Positions 12,370-23,426 of a stretch of 64,000 nt of DNA are shown here, piece by piece. How positions within the stretch are numbered: the first letter of the stretch is position 1; every line of letters begins with the position of its first letter. The notes under the pieces were generated by a model, which worked only from the letters and a program-made list of their open reading frames with translations, had not been told where the DNA came from and ran no database searches. Position numbers and translations under genes: made by a program. Source of the DNA: Tenodera sinensis (taxonomy: Eukaryota; Arthropoda; Insecta; Mantodea; Mantidae); the NCBI GenBank assembly GCA_030765045.1, contig CM060963.1:117538735-117602734 (forward strand), in the 5' to 3' direction.

Positions 12370-13866
12370 CTTGGCAACCGCGCCATGTTGCCCCGTGGCC
12401 TGTGTGGTTACACAGTGCGCACAGTCGTTCCTGAGGAGGAACTCTACATAGATAAGAGGGGTGAGGGCCTTTGCATTTGGCGCATACATTAATTGGGGCC
12501 TGACACTATAAATGGGTATGAAACAGTTGCTGGCACCTTCTGCACATCTTTTGGTGCTGGAGTCGTCCTATAATCCTCGACTTTAACTCTAAAATGCGCT
12601 AAGTACTTGAGGTCTCTTATCTTTCTGTTAGATGGGGTGTCTGCAAGTTTTATTAGGTACATGGGGAGGAGGGCACGTGTCCTGTCACACTTGTGCATTT
12701 GGACAGCCCTGATGACCTCAAGGTTGTGGGTGGCCAGTTCTAATTTAATGTGTTCCCTGGAGACTTCGGCATATACTCCTTTTACAATAAATCTAAGGGT
12801 CTTTTCTGTGGGCTCTGACATTAGGTGGAAATGTATTTGCCGGCTTTTGAGGTGTTCTACAAAATCATTGTAGTCCCTCCTCGAGAACAGCTTGACTTCA
12901 TAGTCTCCGGAGCGCGGCGCGAATCTGACTGTGTATTTGTATAAGTATTTGTGTGTTGTGTCAAAGCTATGGGTCATTGTGTGTATTGGTGTTGTCTGGT
13001 GCTTGTGCACGAAGATTGTGCCAAATCGGACCTGAACTCCGTGAATGAGTTGGTGTGGGTGGAACTTGCACTAGCGTGTGCCTGTGCCGCTTGGGCGTAG
13101 GATTCGGGTATCGGAGAGTGTGCCTTAGGAGTGGGGGATGGTCTCATGTCTGATAAGTCGATGAGGTCTTGAGGTGGTGTGTGTGGGGATGGTTGTGTAG
13201 GTGTGCGTGTGTGTGTTGTCTGTGCTTGTGTACATGTGTGTAGGTAGTGTTGGTGTGTGCATGGGTGTAGTTTGTGTTTGTGCGCGTGTAGGCTTTGTTT
13301 GTGTACGTGAGCGTGTAGGCTGTGTTTGTGTGTGAGTAGGCTGTGTGTGTGAGTGGGTGTAGGCTGTGTTTGAGTGTGTATGGGTGTGGTCTGTGTTGGC
13401 GTGTGTGTAGGCTGTGTTTGTGTGACTGTAAGCTTTGTTTGTGTGCATGAGCGTGTAGGCTGTGTCTGTGTGAGTGTGATTGTACGTGTGTGGTTGACGC
13501 CTGTGTAAGAGTGGGTGTGGGTATGCGTGTTCGTGTAAGTGTTGACTGTGTTCGATTGGGTGTGTTGGCGTCAGTGAGAGGGGATTGATTGTGAGTTGTT
13601 TCCTGAGTTGGTGTAGGTATGAGTGGAAGTGTGGGGTTAAATGTTGGTGTTGTGTCTTGTGTGGGCATGTTCATAATGTCCAACTCAGGAGTTCTGCTAC
13701 GCTGCGATCGCGTGCATGGTCGTGTGTTTGTGGCTGATGATGATGGTGATGTTGTGGACGTGGGTGTTGATGGTTTGTCTTTGGTCATTTTCAGTTCCTT
13801 AGCCGTTACCGGCTTTTTGGTAGATGATACGGATGAGGGGGAGAGTCTAACAGTCTTCTTCACCAT
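12370..13866 (-). pseudogene. ORF1 (gag-like) of the Jockey-type LINE
   Basis: Starts at the ATG at 13866 (MVKKTVRLSPSSVSSTKK). A Ser/Thr/Pro-rich N-terminus is followed by a long Thr/His/Asn low-complexity tract (about residues 85-230). After a frame change, 'PESYAQAAQAHAS' occurs near 13090, an ORF1 signature just before the RNA-binding part. 13010-12489 carries a PRE_C2HC-like domain (KTLRFIVKGVYAEVSREHIK, 'CDRTRALLPMYLIKL'). Three CCHC knuckles follow in a shifted frame: CRRCQQLFHTHL-stop-C, 'VCAKCKGPHPSYLC' and 'LCALCNHTGH...GC'. The in-frame stop inside the first knuckle and the shifts kill it. Role in the family: RNA-binding chaperone of the retrotransposon particle. Confidence 0.8.
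13144..13600 (-). repeat. Degenerate GT-rich minisatellite inside LINE ORF1
   Basis: On + the stretch is GTGTGT interspersed with 'taggctgtgtttgtgtg' units of irregular length. On - it encodes the repeated Thr-His-Thr/Ala-Tyr-Thr-His pattern of ORF1. The unit 'taggctgtgtttg' recurs at least six times. Confidence 0.7.
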
Positions 13867-13869
13867 TGC

Positions 13870-14600
13870 TAGATATCTTCTGTTCGAGTGTATTTAGTGA
13901 TCAGTTTAAGGGGCTGAATTAAAGAACCTAACGAGTAGTGAGTATTAATAGAATGAAAACCTAACGGGGACCTAACTGGGGGAACTTTAGTAAAAGGTGA
14001 GTGGTTTTAAGTGTGTTTTTAAGAGGGGGACGGTCTTGTTTATTTAACCTGCTTCTGGTCTTTACAAAGACAGATAGCGGGTAGGTTTTAACTTTACTAG
14101 CTCTCTTGAGGTGCCTCGGGGGCAGTTATCTTAAAATTAACCTAAGGAGAGGAAAAGAGAAGAGTGTGAAAAGACTAGTGGGGGCCTAACCGGGGAAACT
14201 TAAGAACTAGAGAGAAAAGAGGGAAATAGAGATATTCGGAGAGAAAGAGGCAGCTAGCGAGTGCTAAAAAGCGTGGCTAGCAGAGGAGCGAACCTGTTAG
14301 GGCGCCTAGGTACCAGTCAGAGACTGTTGGCTGTGGTCTTGCTATCCCTCGTCTAATCTGCTGTTTATAGTTACCTTTCCTGGTGCGGGTCGTTGCGGCT
14401 GCCGGCAAGCGGGAGTTGGAGCGGTGATCCCCGGGCGACTTTGAGCGCGAGTGGCGGCCTGCGCACTGCGTTCGCTGAAGTTCGCTCGGATTCCCTGCTT
14501 CTCGCTTTACCAAGCTAGGAGGGCTCTTCTTAGCAGCTGCAGACGATCTCAAAGTTCCTCCTCTCTGTGCCTTTTTCGGTCTTTGGGGTTTTTATACGTT
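13870..14600 (-). other. 5' UTR / promoter region of the Jockey-type LINE
   Basis: Purine-rich (+ strand), with repeated 'cctaacgggg'-like phrases (13960-14180) and a GC-rich block (14380-14520). No ORF has motifs. The start of the element is not defined because no target duplication was found. Confidence 0.45.
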
Positions 14601-14664
14601 GAATTCACACACACATTCACACTTTCATTCATCCTTCCAGACTCAGAGAAGAATGAGGAATAAT

Positions 14665-15160
14665 CTTGGCTGGAGAAAAATTCTTACCCCTCTGCCGGGA
14701 GTCGAACCTGGGAACCCTAGCACTATGTTCGGCTTTGTCCTGTAACCTTCTCATTAAAGCGTTTCATTCCTGCAAGAACACCATGCTGTTGTGTTATACA
14801 TGCAAAGTGTGGGCTACCTCTGCATTGTTGTCGCTTATAGGGATAATGGGGTATGTTTTATCTACACACGTTTCTGAATTACTCAATGCACTGACAGAAC
14901 GAAAAAATTATTATTTCAGTTCTAAGTGACAGAAACAGGTTTTGTACTCATTGGTACCATACAAAGTTGCAAGCCAACCTCTTTAATCTGATATCCCTAT
15001 ATCCAAAAAACGATAAGAAATAATGACAGTCGTGTGGCTTTGTCTTATACAATTTTAGATAAAATGGTCTTTATGTAACTAGTGCATAATCTGACTGATG
15101 GCAACGCGAATATACATTTTTACGAGTGGCAAATGCTCACGTTGCTGGTAGGTTCTTCAC
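14665..15160. other. Unassigned DNA with a tRNA-like B box
   Basis: At 14690-14715 the minus strand reads 'AGGTTCGACTCCCGGC', a good RNA polymerase III B box. This suggests a SINE scrap next to the LINE 5' end. Nothing else was recognised. Confidence 0.35.
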
Positions 15161-15437
15161 ACCTGCCTAGCTGCCAGGCTCACCTGATCACGTCCTAACA
15201 CCATACTGCTACCGATGACGTGTAAACTTTAACACGTGAACTTCGATAGTTGTCATTACAGTTTTTAAGGTTGTTGAAGATTAAACCTCACGTAAATTAA
15301 CTTTTATTTGCTAGTAAATGCGACACGCTCAAAAACTGTAACCACAACTATCGAAGCTCACGTGTTAAACTTTGCGTGTCATCGGTAGCAATATGACATT
15401 AGGACATATATCAGTTGTGTCTGACAGCTAGGCAGGT
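15161..15437. mobile_element. Fold-back MITE with long inverted arms
   Basis: Left arm 15161-about 15273 and right arm about 15332-15437 are imperfect reverse complements. Outer ends pair 'acctgcctagctg' with 'cagctaggcaggt'; inner matches include 'gctaccgatgac'/'gtcatcggtagc', 'taacacgtgaacttcgatag'/'ctatcgaagctcacgtgtta' and 'acagttttt'/'aaaaactgt'. A loop of about 60 bp separates them. There is no coding capacity. Flanks do not show a clear target duplication. Confidence 0.8.
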
Positions 15438-16329
15438 ATAAAACACAGCTGTTTATTTTTTATAATTCCTTTTTATTGAAATTGTTCAATAGTCTGTACA
15501 TCAACTTCTTTTATGAAATATTAATGGGTTCTGTAATGGTTGCAGGTTCAAGTGGCTAGTTTTTTTTAATAGCAACAGCAAAATATGTTTCTTCATTGAA
15601 TCTGAGGCTTCCAATAATTACTCTGCATGGCACACAGTAAAATATTTTCTACTTTAATGACCTGCTTCAAAGTTTTTGTGTGAACCTGCAACCAAATATT
15701 AGGATGTGGCATTTGATAGGGAAATGGGAAGAATTACACATGTTTGACACTTATTTACTCCTTCTAGCGTCCAGGTAGCATAGCATAATTTGACATATTT
15801 ACGCAACAAACACATATAACCTCACAAAGAGGCTTCTGCATACATTATACACAACACAGCATTGCTCCGTATTAGAACACCTCTTTTGTCATTCGCTAGA
15901 TCAGTATCAGCAAGGTAACAAGGACAATAATTCTAAAAAAAAAAAAAAGCTTCCAGCAAAACCACATTCTTACACCATGCTGTTTCCTAAAAGGGCATTG
16001 TAGTGACAGATAAAAATGTCCAAATTCAAGCAATTAGTCTGGAGCATGAAATACAGAAGTGAATTATATCAAATATTGGTACTTACTTTTTGTATTAGAA
16101 AGTTCCTGTTTTGCATTATCTAGGAACCAAACTACGTTGCATTATTTGTATCTACAGGTTTGAATATTGGCACTGCAGCATGCTACTTAATTTTCATTTT
16201 ATTGCTTAAGTTTTGTATGACTAATGATGTGTTCACATCGGTAACACACATATTACACAAGATATGTACGTAATTAACAAGTATAGTAAAGTGCCCTAAG
16301 CCGCTAACATAAGTCTTTCTCAAGTTTTA
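15438..16329. other. AT-rich DNA, nothing recognised
   Basis: No motif-bearing ORF. A short A tract lies at 15935-15949. Confidence 0.5.
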
Positions 16330-16337
16330 GTAATCAT

Positions 16338-17510
16338 TAGAGCCCGGATTTTTATGTAATATCAAGGTGAGAAATATGTACATATTTATGTAACAAAAAC
16401 ATCAAAATATATAATGAAATATGTAATATCAACAAAATATGTAAAATTATGTAATAATCTAAATGCTAACATTACCACCTCAAATCTAAATGCAGACTGC
16501 AAATTACCCAGAATTTTGTAATTTGATGGGTACGTAAGTACATAAATTAATTACTGCTTCTCCATAACACACACGAAGATACTTTTTCCTCAGAGTAGAT
16601 TCGTCAGGAATAACTTTCTTGCAATACTTCTCTAGAAAGGAGCGCAGTTGAGGAATTTGCCACGGAATATTCGCTGCAACCATTGCACTGCACAGGTCTT
16701 TAAAAAATAATTTCCGGACGGTTCCTATTGCATTTGTGACAACAGAACTTGCGTTCTATATATAGAAGACTGTAGGTGTTTGCTGCGTATGTGCTGCGTA
16801 GTTTTGATATGTTGTTCCAATTGAGATTTCATGGAACAGCCAATTCTTTTACCGCATACTTGACAGACTATTGCTTTTCCGTCGGTTGTAAAGGCGCTAT
16901 CTAATTTCACCCATGAATTCAAGCTGCAGGATAGCGAGGACGCAACTGGTGCCATTTTACTAAGACTTGCAAGAAATTAACTGCAGTATTATTGCCTCGC
17001 TATATTGATGTCCAGCGGCTCACTTTGTTTCCTCGCAGTCATTACATTACAAGAGGCCGACTACCGCGAGAATGGTAACAATCAATTTCTCCAGTGGTTG
17101 TAAATGCCCAAAGCGCTACGAGAAACGTGACACTGGAGGTCAACATGGTCGAGCGGCATCTGCTTTGATATAAACGGACGAGGCGAGGCGGTTAATATCG
17201 CATTCTTAATTTAACTTGCATCCTATTTCGCAGATTGATTTTTATTGCTTTCAGTAAAACTTGTGAAAACAGTAGCTTATAATGTGGTACAATATTTTTT
17301 AAAAAGTAATAAAATTGTAAAGAAACCCAGAGAATATGTACGTTTTATATAACATCGTTAAAATATGTAGTAATGTGCAAAATATGTAAAAAATGTAAAA
17401 TAAAAATTTGTAAGGCAGTCCCAAATGACGTAATTCGCCAACATTTTCACTTCTCATTGAGATATTATGCAGGATTTAAAATATGTAATTACATAAAAAT
17501 CCGGGCTCTA
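16338..17510 (-). mobile_element. hAT-family DNA transposon, internally deleted
   Basis: Perfect terminal inverted repeats start TAGAGCCCGGATTTTTATGT and close with the exact complement at 17510. They are flanked by a perfect 8-bp duplication GTAATCAT (16330-16337 and 17511-17518). Eight-bp duplications are the hAT hallmark. At 1173 bp it is too short for a full transposase (usually 600+ codons) and keeps only an N-terminal fragment on -. Many 'atatgtaa' motifs crowd the subterminal regions, as expected for transposase-binding repeats. Confidence 0.9.
16555..16955 (-). pseudogene. N-terminal fragment of hAT transposase with BED-like zinc finger
   Basis: The open frame 16955-16725 reads 'FTTDGKAIVCQVCGKRIGC' then 'QLEQHIKTTQHI', a C-x2-C...H-x4/5-H finger as in BED-type/CGGBP1-like proteins. 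After a -1 shift the strand continues 'LFFKDLCSAMVAANIPWQI' and LEKYCKKVIPDESTLRKKYL to about 16555, the segment that follows the finger in CGGBP1-like hAT proteins. The finger would bind the element ends. The catalytic RNase-H-like core is absent, so it is a truncated relic. Confidence 0.7.
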
Positions 17511-17518
17511 GTAATCAT

Positions 17519-19448
17519 TCACCATTAAGAACTTTACGCCCATTAACCATACGGAACTCGAATCATTTTTATTTTACCTATTTTGTATGTGATATCGAAC
17601 ACTCTTTACTGCTTTGGCCCAATATCTATGTCCCACCCATCAATTATGAAGTGAAAACAAGCTATTTCATTTTTCAAGCATACATTTATGACTATCATAT
17701 CCTGAGTGTGAATTGTGCATTGTGTATTACTACAAGATGCGCAATAAAGGAGTACACCAATAATATAATGCTACCTCTGAACAATAAGCGACGTTGAGTG
17801 TTGAGCCCGTGTCACGGCTTTATTTCAATAATATAAATCTGTAACGACATATCCTGAATGTAAGTTATTGTCAGTTATGTGCATTACAAGTTGTGCAATG
17901 AATGGATGCAATTAATTGCCCCATGTGCGCGAAAAACTATGTTAAATGTGTTGGTAATTCGTTATTTCAGAACTTGAATCAGCCAATCAGATTTCAGTAC
18001 GAATATACCAGCGCTCCTAGCGTCCGGCTACACAATTGGCTGCTAAGCAGACGTTTAATTTGTTTCAACTCTTATAGAGGAAAATGGAAAGTAATGATAA
18101 ATCTGTTGAAAATATTAATTCTATCCGGCTTGACATATTGAACGAAGTCAAGAATGCTGAGGGTTCATTAATTCCAGAAAAATCAAAATATGTTAACGAA
18201 AATGAAAAGTTTTAGGGATGGAGAAATGAAAATTGTTAGTTTGACTAATGAAATCACATTACTTGCATATTTTTCAGAGATATTAACCTATGCAAACGTT
18301 TATTACTTCTTAATACGGTAAGTAATTTAAACTTGGATTGCAAATGCTGTTTTATTTTTTCACTTAGTCTATCAAGTAACGTAGGGTCTGGTTAATATGT
18401 ATATTGTTGTTGGTTTTATTTTAAAGTATACTTAATGAGATGATTTTTGGTTTGAATATTACTGCATTTGAAAAAGTGACGACTTCAAATTTTCTTACAG
18501 GCACATTGAATAAAATAAAGTAGTGGTGGCTTCATTGCTGTTTTGTTGCCATAGTAATTACGTCACTTATGTTCTAGCACTGATGCCAGAAAGAGAGTAA
18601 TTTCGCATGATTTATGTCGTCATAGTAAGCCATTTTAATACTAGGATTGCATAAGTTTCTTTTTGCAAAATAGAGCGCTTACAATTTTATCCGAAAGAGC
18701 ACTGCGCTTTGCCCTTATCCCAAGAAGCCGAGCTTATGCTTACAATTTTGTACAACCTCAGTTTTTTATGAGCACACCAAATCCTCATATCCCTTTGCAT
18801 TGTTTTTCTAATTTACTAGAAAGCTTGGTTGCGTGAGTTGATGTTTTGTTTCATCTTATTCAATAAAACAGGGTGCACTTTGGGTAAATTAGATTCTCGT
18901 ATTAAAGTAGAATACTTTATACAGCGGCAAGTTCTTTCGTCCGTGTGCAATAGAAAGAGAGTTCGAGTCGATGCCACTAGTCTGGTATCGATTTTAAACG
19001 AGAAGCGAGAGAGAAGTTCACTCTCAAAAACAGAGGCAAGGAAAAAGTATGAAATTGTGGGAATTGTGTGGGAAACAAAGCGTATGTAGCTGTAGTGACC
19101 TAGGTTCAGGTATCATACACCTCTCACTACAAAACGCTGATCCTCATTATCCCACTCGGATGGCCCCCAGTTGGAGCACTGGATGGCACCTCTACCGTCC
19201 GGCCTCGCTAAATACTGCTCAAATTTCTCTGCAAAACTCTGTATTAAAATGGCTGTTTAAAAGCCAGTAACATACTGATAAGTGGTGTCTAAGTATATTA
19301 GCGCTTATTTCTCTTAAGTAGCTTAAAATAAGAGTTAATTATCACATAAAAAGTAGATTTTAATTCACTACTTTGAATGCATCCGCAAAAAACAATCGCG
19401 TTGCGGCAATGCATTGTGCAGTATATCCTGTTCTAACAAATAATTCCA
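17519..19448. other. AT-rich DNA, nothing recognised
   Basis: Frames up to 86 codons (18829-19089) show no domain. The stretch just below 19448 would be the leader of the LTR element on - but carries no recognisable gag or pol. Confidence 0.45.
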
Positions 19449-19469
19449 CGAATCCCACTCCTGACACCA
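19449..19469 (-). promoter_or_regulatory. Primer-binding site matching tRNA-Leu
   Basis: On + this is CG + ATCCCACTCCTGACACCA, which looks like the 3' end of a mature tRNA-Leu including CCA. On - it is therefore a reverse-transcription primer-binding site (TGGTGTCAGGAGTGGGAT). It lies 1 nt beyond the LTR end, exactly where an LTR retrotransposon needs it. The tRNA identity is from memory of metazoan leucine tRNA 3' ends. Confidence 0.75.
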
Positions 19470-19470
19470 C

Positions 19471-20063
19471 TGAGACAAAATGACAAAATACAGCCCAGTT
19501 ACTTTTCTATGACGTTATTTTTCTTCTAAACTTTTGTACAAAATTCACAGTTTTCTTCTACTGACGTTAACACAGTCACAGTCTTTAGTGACGTTACAAC
19601 ACATAATTGTTTACTTCTCGTAACCTTTACTTAGTCCTTTTGTCTCTCAAACACCAACTCTGACGATACAATGATTCAACACTCATGATTTCTTCACTTC
19701 GACGCGACGTATCTTTCATGAAGACCGTATCATACACACAGCTGTCTCGCACTCACTGACACACTGACCGACCCATGTCTGTAACCGTAACTCACTCCTC
19801 TGCTGTTTCCTTGCCTCCTTTCATATATTAAGGATGACGTCACACGGTCGTTCTGGAACTTCTACAAACACGCCAGCCAACGAATTCCTCTCGAACGTTC
19901 CAGCAAACCTTTGTTATGCACCACGCTCATAGTTGTTACTCACGTACACAGTCGTGCGAGATGACCTGGCCTTGAGCGCCTTTGTTTGCTCGTTGGCCTG
20001 GTATGTGGTGTGAAGTAGCTTATCCCCGACCGTCCTTTGTTGTGCGCCGCGCCCGGCGTCACA
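19471..20063 (-). mobile_element. 5' LTR of an LTR retrotransposon (family L), internal region lost
   Basis: 593 bp starting TGTGACGCCGGG (20063) and ending ...TTTTGTCTCA (19471) on -, so it has the TG...CA form. A TATA-like 'TTAATATATGAAAGG' sits near 19822-19836. It is homologous along its length to the solo LTRs at 21913-22535 (-) and 31600-32164 (+), sharing the starts 'TGnGACGCyGGG..GCGCACAAC' and the ends 'AGTAACTGGrCTG.ATTTTGT'. The following primer-binding site shows it was a 5' LTR. No gag/pol follows, so the internal part is truncated. Confidence 0.8.
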
Positions 20064-21908
20064 CTTGTGTCCCACCTTACACTCGCATAAGGTTAAAAGG
20101 AATTATATGACAGAGCTAGTAGCCTGTTTTTAAGTTACAGGGGTAGTGTAGCGGCTTTCAAGACTGGAGTGCCGAATTCCAATTTCAGGCGGGGCGAGTT
20201 TCCTCCACCAGGGAATTTTTTTTCTGGATTTTCTTCCTTTTGTTGAAAACATAAAAGTCAGCTAACGCTCATTTCAATGAATCATGGTATCATTTCCGCA
20301 GTCTCATTCACCGTTTCTTAGATCTGAGTTAGTAAAATGGTACGCTCAACACTTTATAAACATGTGTGTTGCATAGGATTCACTAGACTTCCTCTACTCT
20401 CTCTCTTCTACAAACTATATTTAATAAACTTATTCTTATACCTATTTCCTGTCAGTCTAGATCAGCGATGTCCGAACTGTCTCCTATGTGCTGATGACTT
20501 TACCTTTCGCTTTACCCCACCTCCTTCGTTTTGTGCATGAAGCGTTTCCCCGTCACTCATTAGAGAGGTTTGTTTACAAATGCGTCATAGCTCGGCAAAA
20601 AGTAGGTGGAGGCAAAGGTCTTCTTTGGTAGTGTTTATAGCCGGCTTTTCCTACATGCAGCACCGCAGACGTTTACATTGGAATGAAGATGGAGCACCAG
20701 AGGAATGGATGGCGGGGGAAACCGGAGTATCCGGTGACTCGAGTATGGCGCGGCCCTTTCACATGCGGAGATATCACATTAAGTGCTCTGAAATTTTCCA
20801 ACGCTAATATCTTTCAGCTATCCACTTTATATTTACTATCCCATATATTTATTATTTACATCCTGTCTCTAACTTTTAGTTACCCATTACGATGGGTCCA
20901 GATGGTTTCCTTTGTTCTACGATTAAACACACGTTCATGACAATATATAGGTTTTAAAATTATCAAATTGCCTTAAATTTTGCTCGCATTCAAAATGTTT
21001 AGCCAATCATTCATGTTTGATTTATTTTGTTTTGGAGTCGGGATACAAGGTTTAAAGACTTCGTTAATGTTCTGAAACCGGAATTTCTGAATGCGTAGAT
21101 TAGGATTCAAAATGTCATTCTGAAATTAGATAGGAAACCGCTTAAATAGTAGGGTCCAACTGGTCAATAAACAAAGTGCTGAGGATAAAGTACAAGAGAA
21201 AATCCGCAAGCCCCTTTCTGCATAGGCAACTTCTCCGACGGAACTGTACTGCGCAGTATCGCATGGCATTCCTAGGCGAATCAAGATATTGGTTCCACAA
21301 ATAGGCTGATAATGCTTTTGGCATTGCTGTAATGGTATTGTCCTTCTGCTGTTCAGCATATTTGAGCATGATCCTCGGGGCTCTTAGCAGTTAATGTCAA
21401 TTCTCGCTGTTTACAGACTGTTACATGAGCAAGATGGGCTTACGCATTGATTTCCCTTAATAGCAACATTAGTCCTGCAACTAGCACTGCTCTGTCAGTA
21501 TATGCCATTTATTTACTGTCATGTTTTACGTGTGTCCTCCCTAAAATTTACCTATCCATAGGCAATAGATGGATTATGTGGTATTGTGTTAGGAAAATAT
21601 ATGTATTTAAATTTCGGAAAGGAACAAAAATAAGATGAAGAAATATTATATTCCCTATTTGACTCAAAGATCGTTTGTAATACCAGGTAGAGGTTTATAA
21701 GATAATGAAGTGTCGGATGGTTTGACTTTAGTAATTTTGTTTTCTCAAACTCTTAATTTCAACGATTTTTAATAAAGTGATATTTGAGACATTCACATGA
21801 AAATAGTATAAATTAAACTGAATGTCTGAATACCCTGTGAATCTCGTTTCACTTCAACCGAACTTTATATATCTGAGAAATCAGAAGAAATGAAATCTTA
21901 ACAGTAAA
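20064..21908. other. Mostly unassigned DNA
   Basis: Apart from the SINE fragment listed at 20630-20760, no gene, array or terminal repeat was recognised. 20160-20240 ('gtgccgaattcc...ccaccagggaattttttt') looks like another SINE scrap. Confidence 0.4.
20630..20760 (-). repeat. SINE fragment, (CAA)n-tailed family
   Basis: Shares the block 'ggaatgaagatggagcacc', then 'ggaatg' and 'atggcgggggaaaccg', with 28800-28865. It also shares the 'gtagtgttta' end. Orientation is inferred from the (CAA)n tail of the other copies. Confidence 0.6.
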
Positions 21909-21912
21909 ATAA

Positions 21913-22535
21913 TGTGACAAATGACAACAGGCCAATTATTTTTTCTGTCAGTTTATTTTTCTTCTAAAACTAAAATATAAAAGACAGCACTCTTTCTCGT
22001 TTTGATAACACAATTTACAGTTCTTCGTGATCTTCTCACAGCTGTTTTGTCTTCTCGTAACCTTGACACACACTTCTTTTCAATCTCTTACCTTTCTCCA
22101 ACAAACAACTGGCTTTTATGACACTCACTAAAGCTGCTGCACTTCAAGACTAAGTCCGACATGACGTATCCTAAACTATCTCTGTCGACACATACATTTC
22201 CCTCACTCCTACGACTGTAAACACACACCCACACACCCAGCTAACAGCTGCCCCGTTCAAGAATCAACAACTACTTTCTGTTGCATAAAAACTGCCCACT
22301 CTCTCGCTCCCGAAAGCTTTTATAGCGGGAATGACGTAACATGGATCTTTCTCAAAATTTCCCTTTTCGTGACGCTTCCCATAAACAAACAGGCAGTCGA
22401 AGCCTCCTTAACGTTCTTGAAACTCTTTGTTCTGCCACTGAATTGTTGTCAGTCACGTATTCATACGCAGTACGGAGAGGTGACTGGACCTCGAGTGCCT
22501 TTGATGTGCTGCTACCGCTGTTGACTGCCGTCACA
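21913..22535 (-). mobile_element. Solo LTR of family L with 4-bp target duplication
   Basis: 623 bp on -, TGTGACGGCAG...(T)TTGTCACA, flanked by ATAA (21909-21912 and 22536-22539), which is TTAT read on the element strand. A perfect TATA box 'CTATAAAAG' (-) lies at 22317-22325. It matches the LTR at 19471-20063 in its ends and in the 'GTTAC..GAGAAG' blocks. The absence of any internal sequence with an intact duplication means it arose by LTR-LTR recombination. Confidence 0.85.
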
Positions 22536-22539
22536 ATAA

Positions 22540-23426
22540 TTTAAAGCTGAGTATGTAAAATGTGTAACGTACCATTTTTTTATTGCATTAATACTATACG
22601 TAATATTCTCTGCTGTTATTTTGCACTTTGACATTTTAAACAATATTTTGGGATAATTGTTATTTAACAGTTTGTTTAGAACACTGACTACTAGAAATCC
22701 TGGCCCCGGTGCAAAACATTGTCTAGAGTGGATAACGAAAGGAACAGACTACGGCGCAAACTGCAGTGACGTAATTCTTCTAGTCCGGGCATGGCCCAAT
22801 GAAGTAAAACCACAATCGCCTAACACGTCCACATTCTAAACAACCAAAATTTGCTCGTTGAGTTCATACAGAAGATAAAGTTTTATCATGATGGTATACA
22901 ATGTTAGCCGTTTATCAGACTGCCATTACTATGTAACTCCGATTTGCGCCGCAGCCGTGGCTAGTTGGTGACGTAAGCAATGTAGATTGCTTACTTGTAC
23001 GAGTGAGAACGTAAGGTTAAGATGCGTGTGCCAAGTTTCTCTTTTATATCAGTGTCTTGTTTAAAAAAATGTTTTTTCAGAGAGTATTGTGCAGTTACTT
23101 GTACTCCATAATTGTGAAATGAATAATAAAGATATATATTTAAATATAATGTATTATAATGGGCGAGCTGGATTATTGCCAAACGAAACAAAACCGTTTT
23201 CTAAACACAACATACTCGACAGAGTTTACTATAATTTCACTAAATCTTGTTAATAGTGCAACAGTAATGCAACAGTAAATCGCTATGCGAGATTGTTTAA
23301 CCTACAAAATACCACAACCTCAATAACTTTCATACTAATCTGTGACACAGATATTGTAATTATTTCTATGTAAAACTAATTATGATAACATCGCTGAATA
23401 TTCACTAATTGTTTCAGGACTTCAAA
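22540..23426. other. AT-rich DNA, nothing recognised
   Basis: No motif-bearing frame. The region abuts the THAP-like pseudogene that begins at 23427. Confidence 0.45.

Larger units (their letters stand above)
8360..14600 (-). mobile_element. Jockey-type LINE, near full length, degenerate
   Basis: On the minus strand the order is: 5' region (about 14600-13870), ORF1 (13866-12370), ORF2 with endonuclease and reverse transcriptase (11830-about 9240), 3' UTR (about 9240-8383) and a 23-nt poly(A), seen as poly(T) at 8360-8382 on +. This is the canonical Jockey-clade arrangement with no RNase H domain. Multiple frameshifts and stops mean it can no longer encode its proteins. I looked for a target duplication at the poly(T) edge and found none, so the 5' boundary is approximate. 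It is more GC-rich than its surroundings. Confidence 0.85.
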
